Shown here piece by piece: positions 32,071 to 42,863 of a DNA stretch of 64,000 bases. The number at the start of each line of letters is the position of its first letter. Position 1 is the stretch's first letter. Made by a program: the position numbers and the translations under genes. The stretch is from positions 26,572,120 to 26,636,119 of the forward strand of contig CM068373.1 of NCBI GenBank assembly GCA_034769895.1, in the 5' to 3' direction. Below the pieces are notes generated by a model. It was not told where the DNA came from and did not search any database. It saw nothing but the letters and a program-made list of their open reading frames with translations. This DNA comes from Magicicada septendecula. Its lineage: Eukaryota; Arthropoda; Insecta; Hemiptera; Cicadidae.

Positions 32071-32717
32071 GAAACAAAATTCAAAATCTTGATGTTCTCT
32101 GCGGTGAGAAAAAGATGAGAAAGAAAGGCGGTAGAAAGGAAGGCGGTGGATAGTGTGCCAATGATGGCATTCTGGCGGGATAAGAAAAGGGAATGATATC
32201 CGCGTGGTTCACGGCTGGCCTGTTCGTGGAAAAAAAGAAGATGTAAGGTGTCAGAAATGTAGGTGGCTGGAATATGATATTCAGTAGAGCTAAAAGACAA
32301 AACAGGCAGGAGTACCGCTATACGTGGAGAACACGTACAGACATAAAATAACTAGTTATGCCTATGTGAGCGAAGAGCACCAACAATACAATTTATTGGA
32401 TTAGGTATCCTGACGATTATTACTCTATGTGCTCCCGAAAAGTGTAGGAAAGAGGATACATAATTCTGCTGTGATGTTATAATATAGAAGATATTATTCT
32501 TTTTGGTTATTATATAAGATTATAAATTATATAATAATTGGTGGCGATTAAAAGCTTGTGTATGCAACCTATCAGTCCCTAATGTGGTCTGTATTTTTGG
32601 AGAAAATGTAATGAATTAGAATGGAAAGGAACTTAGAAATTTTGCCACCTTTAGGCCTACTGAACAGAAACTGACGAACACATTTTTTCTGAAAGAAATA
32701 AATTTATAAATATACTT
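32071..32717. other. No recognisable feature
   Basis: AT-rich DNA with no supported gene or repeat. Confidence 0.4.
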
Positions 32718-32729
32718 AGTATAGAACAA

Positions 32730-33018
32730 GGAGCGGTCGTGGCGTAGTGGCTAGCGTGTAGCGCTGCTACGCTGTCGGCGCGGGTTCGATTCCCACCAGG
32801 GCCATCTGATTTAGATACGACCGTTCCCCCTCGCAAGGCGTTGGTAAACCAGCGAGAGGTATCCTGCCTAGTACAAACCCTCCTCAACTCTGCCGTTCGA
32901 ATCCGGCGTTAATGGGGCAGGTAGGTCCCATGTACCTGTGGGAGACTCCGTAACACACGCACCACGGGTATATGCGGGGAGGGTACAAACCAGTCGAAAG
33001 ACTGACGGACCCTAGTAA
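32730..33018 (+). mobile_element. tRNA-derived SINE, copy 2
   Basis: It begins GGAGCGGTCGTGGCG with an A box TGGCGTAGTGG at 32740-32750 and a B box GGTTCGATTCC at 32783-32793, and matches copy 1 (16736-17042, opposite strand) as far as GTCGAAAGACTGA. AGTATAGAACAA on the left and AGTGTAAAACAG on the right could be a worn 12-bp duplication (9 of 12), so this copy looks older than copy 1. Confidence 0.78.
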
Positions 33019-33371
33019 CAGTGTAAAACAGAATCACGATCTTTAATTGACTCCATGCTAGTAAATGATACGTTGAGGGCACTGGTTACAGATACAAGAG
33101 TCTCTAGAAGTTATCTAGAACCTATGGTACAGGTACTGATAATTATATGGTAATGCCAAAAATTAAAATATTTTCTCAATAGTAGCATAGAACAAACAAC
33201 ATTATTAATAATTAATCACAAACATTTCTAGTGCATTTATTATTAGATCAATGTATAAGATATCTGTATCATTCAAGATTATATAAGATACTGTCGCAAA
33301 TGCCGCCTTCTAACACTATTAAAGACAAGTGCCAACAACTTAACGAAGCCTTAAAAGGGTCAAATTTTTAA

Positions 33372-34320
33372 TCTATATTAAATTAAATATTTCCATATAA
33401 ACTACTTCTTTCTACTTACTGCTTCAGCCTTAACCACAGTACTGTGGTCACTAACGTATACCACCTCACGTTAGCGCACTCCATTTTCACTGACGATGGA
33501 AGTCGATGGCACTGCCGAAACGTCTGGTTTTGCAGAAAACATTGGACTACGGCCAAACAGCCCGGGAAGGAATTTTAACAACAAACTACTTCTTTGTTGC
33601 CGATAACGTTGTACACATATAAAAAATTATCCCATCACCCTTCAACTATAATTTTCATTTATAGAAACTTACCCCCAACCCGTTCAACTAGCCTCTTCAT
33701 TTATAGATATTTCATCTACGTTTCTATAGTTGATTATTATGATGTTATCAGGATACTTTATTTATCAAAATTAAGTGCTTTACTCTTGTTAAAACATAAA
33801 ACGTTGCTGGTAAACTACCCCTTCCCATAACTGATATTCAACACAATCAGTAGGCCTTGAATCCTCTACAACTCAGGCACATATGTAGAAAATTATTTGA
33901 TTCTGTTTGACTTTACGGCAGTTATCGTTCGTCATATAAAAAATTACCCTTGTTAAAACATAAAACGTTGCAGGTAAACTACCCCTTTCTCTTAACCGAT
34001 CTTCACCAAAATCAAAAGACTTTGCGCATTCTACAATTCAGGGATGTATGCAAAAAAATTATTCGATACTGTTTGAATGTGTGGCAGTTATCGTTCGTCA
34101 TAAAAAAATTACCCGTGTTAGAACATAAAACGTTGCTGGTAGACTACCCCTTTCCCTTAACCGATCTTCACCAAAAACAATAGACCTTGAGTACTCTACA
34201 ATTCAGAGCTGTATGGAAAAACGTATTTGATTCTGTTTGAATTTGCGGCTGTTATCGTTTGATAGAAAAAAATTCTACACATAGAAAGACAGACGTACAG
34301 ACACTTTTCGAAAAATGACT
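33372..34320 (+). repeat. Penelope-related dispersed repeat, copy 1
   Basis: About 33372-33960 matches 62970-63540 in the same orientation, including ACTACTTCTTTCTACTT, the hammerhead-like motif, AACAGCCCGGGAAGG and AACATAAAACGTTGCTGG. In this copy the last part is present three times at 164-165 bp spacing (AACATAAAACGTTGC at about 33793, 33957 and 34122), against once at 63 kb. No ORF is preserved. The link to Penelope elements rests on the shared hammerhead-like motif. Confidence 0.6.
33482..33527 (+). ncRNA. Hammerhead-ribozyme-like motif
   Basis: Order of parts: TCA, CTGACGA (33490-33496), one extra T, GG-A-AGT, a loop, ACT-G-CC, GAAAC (33517-33521), GTC, TGG. Stem II has one internal mismatch and stem I is TCA/TGG with a wobble. 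The ACGT before the GTC triplet is palindromic. The layout equals that at 1156-1194 and 63076-63116. Confidence 0.4.
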
Positions 34321-34670
34321 TTTCATCATACTTTGAGGGTAGTACAATCAGAATCAGCCTTTATGTCGAACACGATTTTTTTTCGCCATGACAATACTTC
34401 CATTTCCTTATGGAACATGGAAGTGAAAAGAATGCATTTTTTAAAATATTGAAGTAGACGGTCCCACAAGAGAAAAACAAAAATATAAAGATGTAACGAA
34501 TAGAACAAAAATAATGGGCAGACAAGCACACGATCAGTAACTACCGAGTTGTTCTTACCCGGAAAAAGTTGTCGGTAACTCTTCCGGCCAAGATGTGCCG
34601 TAACTGTTTCATAACACTGTCGTTTTTGGCGGCTTGAAGAAGATGCCCGAATGTGGGATACGAAACGTTG

Positions 34671-34796
34671 ACCAAGATGTCTAGATGTTAGGTTAGGTTA
34701 GGTTAGGTTAGATTAGGTTAGGTTAGGTTAGGTTAGGTTAGGTTAGGTTAGGTTAGGTTACGTTATATATAGGTTAGGTTACCAACATGTCTAGAT
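34671..34796. repeat. Interstitial (TTAGG)n telomeric repeat with duplicated flanks
   Basis: GGTTA units (TTAGG on the other strand) run from about 34688 to 34760 with one variant, then resume briefly at 34771-34780. TTAGG is the ancestral insect telomere repeat. The tract is flanked by ACCAAGATGTCTAGAT (34671-34686) and ACCAACATGTCTAGAT (34781-34796), a 16-bp direct repeat with one mismatch. That is what filling of a staggered break with telomeric DNA would leave. Confidence 0.85.
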
Positions 34797-35195
34797 TATA
34801 CAGCAATCGACCACAGCCTAACAGCCCAGTGTTTAATAATTTTGAGAATGGAAACAATGTGTAACCAAATATAACTGTCAAATTCCCGAATACAATCAGT
34901 ATCTCTACCAGTGCTTATCATCAGTAACACATCTTGGCTATCCCATTGTCCAGCTATCCATTTCCATGTTATTATACCAAATTATTAAAAAATTAATTTG
35001 ATTATTTAATTGTCACCGGTCGTTCTGTATGTTCTCAGTACCTGGAATTCCCTTACAATTAATATTAATTTTGTTTCTTTTTAATGTTGATATTCAAACT
35101 AGTTGATTTCAGTCTGTTTACAAGTCTACAAAAATAATTTGTATTTGCTTATATTTGGTGGTATCTGATGTATAAGGTTTTAAGTTTAGATGTGG
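34797..35195. other. No recognisable feature
   Basis: AT-rich DNA up to the left edge of the LTR array. Confidence 0.4.
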
Positions 35196-35719
35196 TGTGA
35201 CGGAAGCGGTATGCGAACATCTGCTCTCCGGTACCAGCGGTGGACACAGCGAGCCAATCCGGCATCAGCAGCCGCCGAGACGTGACCAACTACGTGTTCG
35301 GAGCTAGCCAATCAGCGATCCCGGTTAGTTAATAAAACCCGGGCAGGTGGAAAATTTTGACGCACTCTTCATCGCCACGCCATCGGACCACTTCATCTCT
35401 CCTCTCTCGGACGACATCGAGGCGGGGTCAGCCGGAAGGAACAGCCGAAGAATAGAACCGCCGCCGTTCTTGCGTCTTCGCATTCCCGTTCCGTGCCAGC
35501 GATGGATTTCGCTGGGCCGGCAGCCGACTATACAACCGGTGCCGGAAGAAGAGGAGGACTGCAGTACGCCACGAACAGCGGGCGCAGCCGCCGAACATTT
35601 CAGCGCAGCACTACTAACATCACCGTTCTCACCACTCGGTCCTTTTTAGGGCCACCAATATAACTAGAGTGTACGATTGGCGCCATTTGTCATGCGGCAA
35701 GCCTTTTTTTCCGGTGACA
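35196..35719 (+). repeat. LTR 1 of the TRIM-like array
   Basis: 524 bp, TG...CA ends. U3 carries CCAAT at 35308-35312 and the AT-rich TTAATAAAA at 35329-35337, a plausible CCAAT/TATA promoter (AATAAA could also serve as a poly(A) signal). It has a private CAGGTGGAAAA where the others read CAGGCAGAAAA. Confidence 0.9.
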
Positions 35720-35721
35720 AG

Positions 35722-35739
35722 TGGCGCCCAACGTGGGGC
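35722..35739 (+). promoter_or_regulatory. Primer-binding site for tRNA-Lys(CUU), internal domain 1
   Basis: TGGCGCCCAACGTGGGGC lies two bases after the LTR end. It is the exact complement of the 18-nt 3' end (with CCA) of animal tRNA-Lys(CUU) as I know it. A second TGGCGCCCAAC occurs 85 bp downstream at 35807-35817. Confidence 0.85.
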
Positions 35740-35887
35740 AGCGATCATCTTGCGGATGCAAGATCCAGCCACGCCAGCGAGCTACCAGCTGGCACACCAA
35801 TCAACATGGCGCCCAACAGATACCTCCACAACATCTAGAGAAGAGCAGTAGGCTGGCTACCGGAAAGCATTCAAGACCCGGTGGAGT

Positions 35888-36411
35888 TGTGACGGAAGCG
35901 GTATGCGAACATCTGCTCTCCGGTACCAGCGGTGGACACAGCGAGCCAATCCGGCATCAGCAGCCGCCGAGACGTGACCAACTACGTGTTCGGAGCTAGC
36001 CAATCAGCGATCCCGGTTAGTTAATAAAACCCGGGCAGGCAGAAAATTTTGACGCACTCTTCATCGCCACGCCATCGGACCACTTCATCTCTCCTCTCTC
36101 GGACGACATCGAGGCGGGGTCAGCCGGAAGGAACAGCCGAAGAATAGAACCGCCGCCGTTCTTGCGTCTTCGCATTCCCGTTCCGTGCCAGCGATGGATT
36201 TCGCTGGGCCGGCAGCCGACTATACAACCGGTGACGGAAGAAGAGGAGGACTGCAGTACGCCACGAACAGCGGGCGCAGCCGCCGAACATTTCAGCGCGG
36301 CACTACCAACATCACCGTTCTCACCACTCGGTCCTTTTTAGGGCCACCAATATAACTAGAGTGTACGATTGGCGCCATTTGTCATGCGGCAAGCCTTTTT
36401 GTCCGGTGACA
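35888..36411 (+). repeat. LTR 2 of the TRIM-like array
   Basis: 524 bp, same ends as LTR 1. It has a private ACCGGTGACGG where the other LTRs have ACCGGTGCCGG. Confidence 0.9.
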
Positions 36412-36413
36412 AG

Positions 36414-36431
36414 TGGCGCCCAACGTGGGGC
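36414..36431 (+). promoter_or_regulatory. Primer-binding site for tRNA-Lys(CUU), internal domain 2
   Basis: Identical 18-nt site. The rest of this internal domain is split by Jockey-2 at 36574/41641. Confidence 0.85.
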
Positions 36432-37030
36432 AGCGATCATCTTGCGGATGCAAGATCCAGCCACGCCAGCGAGCTACCAGCTGGCACACCAATCAACATG
36501 GCGCCCAACAGATACCTCCACAACATCTAGAGAAGAGCAGTAGGCTGGCTACCGGAAAGCATTCAAGACCCGGTAGCATGTAGCATTGTAGTAGCGGGGC
36601 GTCTTTGCACCCGGTGCATGACTGCAGCATCTGAGTCGAGCTCAATGGCTGCCTGTGGATATACATAGGTCTGGTTCTTCGACTGGTGCCTAATATCAGG
36701 AATGGACAACCGCCAACCAGTTAACTGAGAAGGCGGGGGAGAAAGGTTTTAATTTTTATTTATTTTAAAATATTTGCAATCAGTGGGCACTGCCGCATGA
36801 ACGGGTTCAGATGACAGATGTCACCCGTTCCCAGTCCCGCGTGCAGACGCCGTGAGGCGTCGGTCGCTCCCCGCGAGGCAGAGAGCCTCCGTGCCAGTGA
36901 TAGCGCGTAGCAACAGCATTCAGCGTGGTCGGCATACTAGGAAGGGAGGAAGGAAACAGCTTGCAGGTAAATTCTGGGGCATGGGCAGATGGTGAATATT
37001 CAAATTGAGGTTTAAGCAGGTTACTTAAAC

Positions 37031-39726
37031 TTATGGCGGGTCATCGAGAATCGCCCGAGGGCGTTTGACCCGGACAGGGGGAGGTGGTTGCGTGGTGCTG
37101 ATGGTTCTGAGGTAAGGGAAGGAAGAGGTCTCAGCTGCGGCAAAGAGAGTCGCAGCTAATGACCAGACAAAGGCTGAGAGAGCAGGAACTCGTAGACCTC
37201 CTCGAATTACACTGTTTCTAACAAACCAAGGAGATCCCGACAAGGAACGGAGGGTTCTGGATTGGAAACTTTCCAGCCTACGCCTGTTGGTGGCGGAGGC
37301 AAGTGACCACCATACAGGTGCCGCATAGGTCAATACAGACCGGAGAAACAACAGATAGAGGGTAACTTTCGTGCGCAGCGCCAGGGGGCTGCGGCACGCG
37401 AGGTATGGGTAAAGTTTGGCTCGGACGCCGCGAGCCTTGGCAAGGGTGTCCGTCACGTGGCGTTGAAGCATAGGCGACGATCTAGCCGAACGCCTAGATA
37501 CTTCACCGACTCTTTGTAGGCGATAGGCCTCCCTTCAAGGGAGAGGGGCTGGCATCGAGAGATGGACTTACGAGTGAAACAGATCGCCTCGGATTTCTCC
37601 GTGTTGATCGTCACCCGCCATTTCCGTAGCCAGCCGGAAGCTGGTCCAACTGACGCTGCAACTGTGTACTCGCAAAAACGCGGGGACACAGAGCTGTAAT
37701 GATACATTGCATCGTCAGCGAACAAAGACAACGTGACTCCGGGCAAAACAGGCAGGTCGTTCGTGTACACGAGGTACAGAACGGGGCCGAGGACAGATCC
37801 CTGGGGTACGCCAGCGGCGACAGGACGAACTGCAGAGCAGGTTCCGTCGACGCTAACCCTGAAGGTTCGGTCGCTGAGATACGACCGGAGGAAAAACACT
37901 ATGGACGATGGTAAGGGGGAGTTAGCAAGTTTGAAGAGAAGACCTTCGTGCCAGACTTTGTCGAAGGCCTTGCTCACGTCCAGCAGTGCGGCGGCCGTAG
38001 CCGCTCGCCTGTTGGTGGCGTCAGAGAGTTGCGTTACCACGCGGACTAGTTGAAGCGTGGTCGAGTGCTCTCTGCGAAACCCGAACTGTTCGTTGCGGAT
38101 AAAATTATCCAACAACGGCAAGATGCGGGCCAGCAGGAGCCGCTCGAACACCTTCGAGATAACTGGCAAGAGAGATATTGGCCGATAGCTTTCAGGAAGC
38201 ATGCGCGGCTTGCGGGGTTTAGGAACCATAACGATGTTGGCATTTTTCCACAGGCGGGGAAAGTACTGTAGCCGGAGACAAGAGTTGAACAGCTCGAGAA
38301 CGAGGTCAACGCCTGAGGCCGGGAGATATTGTAATGCAGCGGCCCCGATCCGGTCAGGACCGGGGGCGCGACGGCGGTTTAGTCGACAGACAGACGAAAC
38401 GAGTTCGTCTCTGTCGAACGGGAGGTCTGGGCCAGCGGGAGGGCGAGAAAAATAACCAGATAGGAAGTCCCGGACTTCTGCCGAGTGGGCAGGGTCCGAA
38501 ACGCCTCGGTGAACGGTAAATTGCGACTCCATGCAGTCGGCGAAGACCTCAGCCTTGCCTTCTGATGAAGACACAACCCCGTTCGGGGTTTCCAGTGGGT
38601 TGCGAGTTCTCTTCTCGCGGGTCAGTCTACTCACCGCTCTCCAGACGGAGGCGTGGTCGACTTCAAGAGACTCAAGGTATGAGTCCCATCGAATAGAGTT
38701 TACGTCCCGCAGTAGCTGCTGAACGTAAAGGGACTGTTGTTGAAATCGTCGCTTAACGACTGGGTCACGGGTTCTTTGCCATCTGCGGCGGAGCTGGCGC
38801 CGTAGCCAGATGGCGTGGAGTACTTCCGCAGGTAAGGCCGATTTTCGATGATTCACCTCGAGTGCGTAGGTGTGTCGATCCATGACACCTTGGACCAATT
38901 CCTGAAGATTTGTGGCGCGGAGATCCAGATCGTCACGAGTGACGATTGGGTCCGCCGGGAGAGATGGTAACCTTCGAGAGAGCTCGTCATGATAGGATCG
39001 CCAGTTGACTCTCCTAACAATCTGAGCGGGAAGTCGGGGTGACGCCGACAGCTCTCGAACAGTTATAACAAGGGGATTGTGATCGGACGAAAGGTCCGAC
39101 ACAGACGAGACCTCGATGTTGCGGGCAACGTTCTTGACAACTACTATGTCAAGAACGTCCGGCCGATGGCCGTGAAAGGGGAAGTAGGTAGGGTCTTCAG
39201 GGCCGATGACATTAAGTGCCGGGTCGCCAGAGACGAACCGGAACAGACAATTTCCATAGGCGTTGACAACGCGGCTGTTCCATGAAGGGTGTTTGGCGTT
39301 TAAGTCGCCGGCTACAATGGTTGAGAGGGGGTGGTCGAGGAGGGCGTCCCACTCCTCGGGCGGTGGCGGAGTTCGCCGGCCAGGCCGGAGGTACGCAGAA
39401 ACAACGCGCAGCTCCGATCCGCCGGCGTCCACCGCCACCGCGCAGCCTTCAATAATAGATGTATCTAGAGGAGGCAAAAGCCTGTGGGATATCCGCCTGT
39501 GGACTAAAACAGCTGTGCCCCCCGAGGGGGGACAGCGAGGCCGTAGGGGACGATCCTGACGATAACAGGCATAGGCAGGAAGGGAAAACGAGTGGTAATG
39601 AGCCAGATGAGTCTCGGAAAGAAGTATGATATCAACATCATACTCCGTTACGAAAGTCATCAGTTCAGATCGCCTGGGGAGTAGCCCGAAGGCGTTCCAC
39701 GCAACGATCCTCAGGCTATTAGCCAT
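37031..39726 (-). pseudogene. Jockey-2 ORF2: endonuclease-RT broken by indels
   Basis: From ATG at 39726 the endonuclease (WNAFG, ETHL, GDLN, SSDHNP) and RT (LLDVSKAFDKVWH, AGVPQGSVLGP, SLFADDAMY) are complete. Compared with Jockey-1, one extra base at about 37674 and one missing base at about 37630 put roughly 15 residues after FADD into another frame before WLRKWRVTINTEKSE resumes. A third indel, a lost G near 37459 (GTGGCGTT against GTGGGCGTT), shifts the frame after RRLCFNA. The C-terminal 140 codons continue in the new frame from 37471 to 37031. The thumb and C-terminus are therefore lost from the main product. Confidence 0.92.
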
Positions 39727-41323
39727 TTAGGGGAAGTAGAGGAAAGAGGGCAGCTAATGATTGGAACACCAGGGCAAGCACAGTGGTAGTGTCGCGAGCA
39801 GTCCTGATGGATGCAACAAGATTATCTGCCCAGGCAGTCAGGGGATCCGCCGAAGCCCGGGAAGATTCCCGGGGTTCAGGAGGACAAGCCTGACTGGCCT
39901 CGACAGGGGTAGCAGATGGCGCTGGGCTGGTGGTCTGAGTAGTAGACTGCTCACTGGAAGGTTGAGGACGATGGCTGGGGGCGGGTCGAGCCCGCGGAGA
40001 GGGTACAGGTGGAACCTGTGATGATGTTGGTCGGCCGGCGGAGTTCCGGCGACGACGAGAGCGCTTTGATTTGCCCGATCGGGCTGGAGGCGGGGCTGAT
40101 TTAGCGGCCATGGCCGCGTAGGAAGGTGCGGGCGCTCCGGTAGGCGCCGGGATTGAGGCCGCTGCAGGCGGCGCCGAAGCGACGACTGCAGGCGAGACAG
40201 CGGCACCGGAAGCAACCGGAGTTGCTGCCGGGACCTGGGCAGATGCACCAGTGAGAGGCGGGAAAGCCGCTCGCCGGTTAGGGCCAGGACCAGCTACACG
40301 GCCTGCCTGCGCGCCAGGGCGCACAGGAGGTCGCTGCGGTTTCATGGCGGCGATAAAGTTAGGGCAGCCTCGGTAATTAGCCGGATGGGCTCCTTTGCAG
40401 TTACAGCATTTAGCTGTGTACCCCGTCGTAGGCTTATCACAGCCACGATGAGGTTCAGCACAACGCACGCAACGCGGGGGCTGATGACAGAACAAACTGC
40501 TGTGGCCGAACCTCTGGCAGTTGAAACACTGCGAGGGGCCGGGCCGCGGGTCAAATGTTCGGACTTGCACCCGTAGGTGCAGAAGGTTCTGGAGACTATA
40601 AATCTCCTCGAAAGGGCCTACTTTCAGAAGTTTGACCAGAAAGCTGTTAACAGGTCGGCGGTCATCACCTTTGCCAACATGCAGGACGCTTACCGCGGTC
40701 GGCGCATAGCCGAGCGCAACAAGTTCCTGCCTGATGGCATCAGTTTCTGTGAAAGAAGGAATTCCCGACAGAACGACCTTGATTTCTCGCTCTGACGGGA
40801 GGGCAAAAGTATGAAATGAGATCTTACGCTCTGTCAGGAATGACTGAACAGAGCGGAAGTCTGGGATCGTAGCAGTCGCCAGCTTTAGCGAGGCGCCTTG
40901 GCACCTCGCCTCGACCTTGACCGAAGGGAGAGCTAGGGATAAGGAACGAAGCAATTGAGTGTAATTCCTATTGTCAGGAATTACAATCGGTGGAATGCGT
41001 GGGGAAGACACAGTTTGGGTACCAGTTGAATACTCACGCTCGCGCTGAGTGCCGCTGTTACCGTGACTAGACGACTGATCTGCAGCTGAGGCGGGCGGCG
41101 GAGTTTGGGCCAGTTTTCGCTTGCGTTTGGCAGACTTGCCCTCCACAAGCGAGAACTGTCCGTCCCCCGACCCAACACTGCACATATCGACCGCACTTAT
41201 ATCACTTTCACAATCACTTTCACTGTCGTGAGGAAGTGGAGTAGAACGGAAGCCGGTTGAGCAAGTTTCCATTAAGGAAACAAGCGGCGCCGGCAGAGGA
41301 TTCGGGGGCGTATTCGACGCCAT
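39719..41323 (-). CDS. Jockey-2 ORF1: gag-like protein
   Basis: 534 residues from the ATG at 41323 (the open frame extends 9 nt upstream but has no earlier ATG). It has the same plan as Jockey-1 ORF1: basic KRKRK, PRE_C2HC-type region, three zinc knuckles (CFNCQRFGHSSLFC, CVRCAEPHRGC, CCNCKGAHPANYRGC) and a Pro/Ala-rich tail ending LFPLLPLNG. Its stop overlaps the ORF2 start by 8 nt in ATGGCTAA. The N-terminal third and the Pro/Ala-rich tail differ much more from Jockey-1 than the knuckle region does. The frame is intact. Confidence 0.9.
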   Translation of the reverse strand: MASNTPPNPLPAPLVSLMETCSTGFRSTPLPHDSESDCESDISAVDMCSVGSGDGQFSLVEGKSAKRKRKLAQTPPPASAADQSSSHGNSGTQREREYSTGTQTVSSPRIPPIVIPDNRNYTQLLRSLSLALPSVKVEARCQGASLKLATATIPDFRSVQSFLTERKISFHTFALPSEREIKVVLSGIPSFTETDAIRQELVALGYAPTAVSVLHVGKGDDRRPVNSFLVKLLKVGPFEEIYSLQNLLHLRVQVRTFDPRPGPSQCFNCQRFGHSSLFCHQPPRCVRCAEPHRGCDKPTTGYTAKCCNCKGAHPANYRGCPNFIAAMKPQRPPVRPGAQAGRVAGPGPNRRAAFPPLTGASAQVPAATPVASGAAVSPAVVASAPPAAASIPAPTGAPAPSYAAMAAKSAPPPARSGKSKRSRRRRNSAGRPTSSQVPPVPSPRARPAPSHRPQPSSEQSTTQTTSPAPSATPVEASQACPPEPRESSRASADPLTAWADNLVASIRTARDTTTVLALVFQSLAALFPLLPLNG

Positions 41324-41645
41324 TTCGGACAAGCCGAAATGAACGTCTACGCAGGTCTAGGATTGAGGGATCACCAGACACTGAAAACTATCCACAGGCA
41401 CAATTGGACACAACACAGACCGCACAGCACTCGGATACAAAAACACTCCCGCACAGATTAAATATAACTGCGTAGCACTGAACTGTTGGTGAAACTTGTA
41501 GTGTTGATGATGCAGAATATGATGATGATGAAATAAATGATGAAAATTCAATATTTCCGCACAAATTGGAAAAATTTTGCAGAGCAAAAACAATCACAGC
41601 CTACCCGGGCAAATGCTCTAGGTAGACTTCAAGACCCGGTGGAGT

Positions 41646-42169
41646 TGTGACGGAAGCGGTATGCGAACATCTGCTCTCCGGTACCAGCGGTGGACACAGC
41701 GAGCCAATCCGGCATCAGCAGCCGCCGAGACGTGACCAACTACGTGTTCGGAGCTAGCCAATCAGCGATCCCGGTTAGTTAATAAAACCCGGGCAGGCAG
41801 AAAATTTTGACGCACTCTTCATCGCCACGCCATCGGACCACTTCATCTCTCCTCTCTCGGACGACATCGAGGCGGGGTCAGCCGGAAGGAACAGCCGAAG
41901 AATAGAACCGCCGCCGTTCTTGCGTCTTCGCATTCCCGTTCCGTGCCAGCGATGGATTTCGCTGGGCCGGCAGCCGACTATACAACCGGTGCCGGAAGAA
42001 GAGGAGGACTGCAGTACGCCACGAACAGCGGGCGCAGCCGCCGAACATTTCAGCGCGGCACTACTAACATCACCGTTCTCACCACTCGGTCCTTTTTAGG
42101 GCCACCAATATAACTAGAGTGTACGATTGGCGCCATTTGTCATGCGGCAAGCCTTTTTGTCCGGTGACA
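41646..42169 (+). repeat. LTR 3 of the TRIM-like array
   Basis: 524 bp, TG...CA ends, within a base or two of the majority sequence. Confidence 0.9.
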
Positions 42170-42171
42170 AG

Positions 42172-42189
42172 TGGCGCCCAACGTGGGGC
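42172..42189 (+). promoter_or_regulatory. Primer-binding site for tRNA-Lys(CUU), internal domain 3
   Basis: Identical 18-nt site in an uninterrupted 168-bp internal domain (42170-42337). Confidence 0.85.
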
Positions 42190-42337
42190 AGCGATCATCT
42201 TGCGGATGCAAGATCCAGCCACGCCAGCGAGCTACCAGCTGGCACACCAATCAACATGGCGCCCAACAGATACCTCCACAACATCTAGAGAAGAGCAGTA
42301 GGCTGGCTACCGGAAAGCATTCAAGACCCGGTGGAGT

Positions 42338-42861
42338 TGTGACGGAAGCGGTATGCGAACATCTGCTCTCCGGTACCAGCGGTGGACACAGCGAGCCAAT
42401 CCGGCATCAGCAGCCGCCGAGACGTGACCAACTACGTGTTCGGAGCTAGCCAATCAGCGATCCCGGTTAGTTAATAAAACCCGGGCAGGCAGAAAATTTT
42501 GACGCACTCTTCATCGCCACGCCATCGGATCACTTCATCTCTCCTCTCTCGGACGACATCGAGGCGGGGTCAGCCGGAAGGAACAGCCGAAGAATAGAAC
42601 CGCCGCCGTTCTTGCGTCTTCGCATTCCCGTTCCGTGCCAGCGATGGATTTCGCTGGGCCGGCAGCCGACTATACAACCGGTGCCGGAAGAAGAGGAGGA
42701 CTGCAGTACGCCACGAACAGCGGGCGCAGCCGCCGAACATTTCAGCGCGGCACTACTAACATCACCGTTCTCACCACTCGGTCCTTTTTAGGGCCACCAA
42801 TATAACTAGAGTGTACGATTGGCGCCATTTGTCATGCGGCAAGCCTTTTTGTCCGGTGACA
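42338..42861 (+). repeat. LTR 4 of the TRIM-like array
   Basis: 524 bp. One private change (CATCGGATCAC for CATCGGACCAC). Confidence 0.9.
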
Positions 42862-42863
42862 AG

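Larger units (their letters stand above)
36575..41627 (-). mobile_element. Jockey-2: full-length Jockey-type retrotransposon nested in the array
   Basis: A 5,053-bp insertion in TRIM internal domain 2. The intact units read GCATTCAAGACCCGGTGGAG. Here TTCAAGACCCGGT occurs on both sides (36562-36574 and 41628-41640), a perfect 13-bp target duplication. Layout and 5' terminus (GTCTACCTAGAGC) match Jockey-1. The 3' end is again an ATGC-type repeat (CTACAATGCTACATGCT). ORF1 is intact and ORF2 carries three indels, so this copy cannot make a normal ORF2 protein. Confidence 0.95.

Noticed and set aside
32730..32805. tRNA gene
   Set aside because: A and B boxes are present but acceptor and anticodon stems do not pair, and the homology continues another 200 bp. 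It is the head of a SINE.
35669..36543. Short repeated open frames (about 60 and 92 codons) in each array unit
   Set aside because: They are identical in every unit, span the LTR/internal junction and primer site, and have no domain. They are by-products of the repeat.
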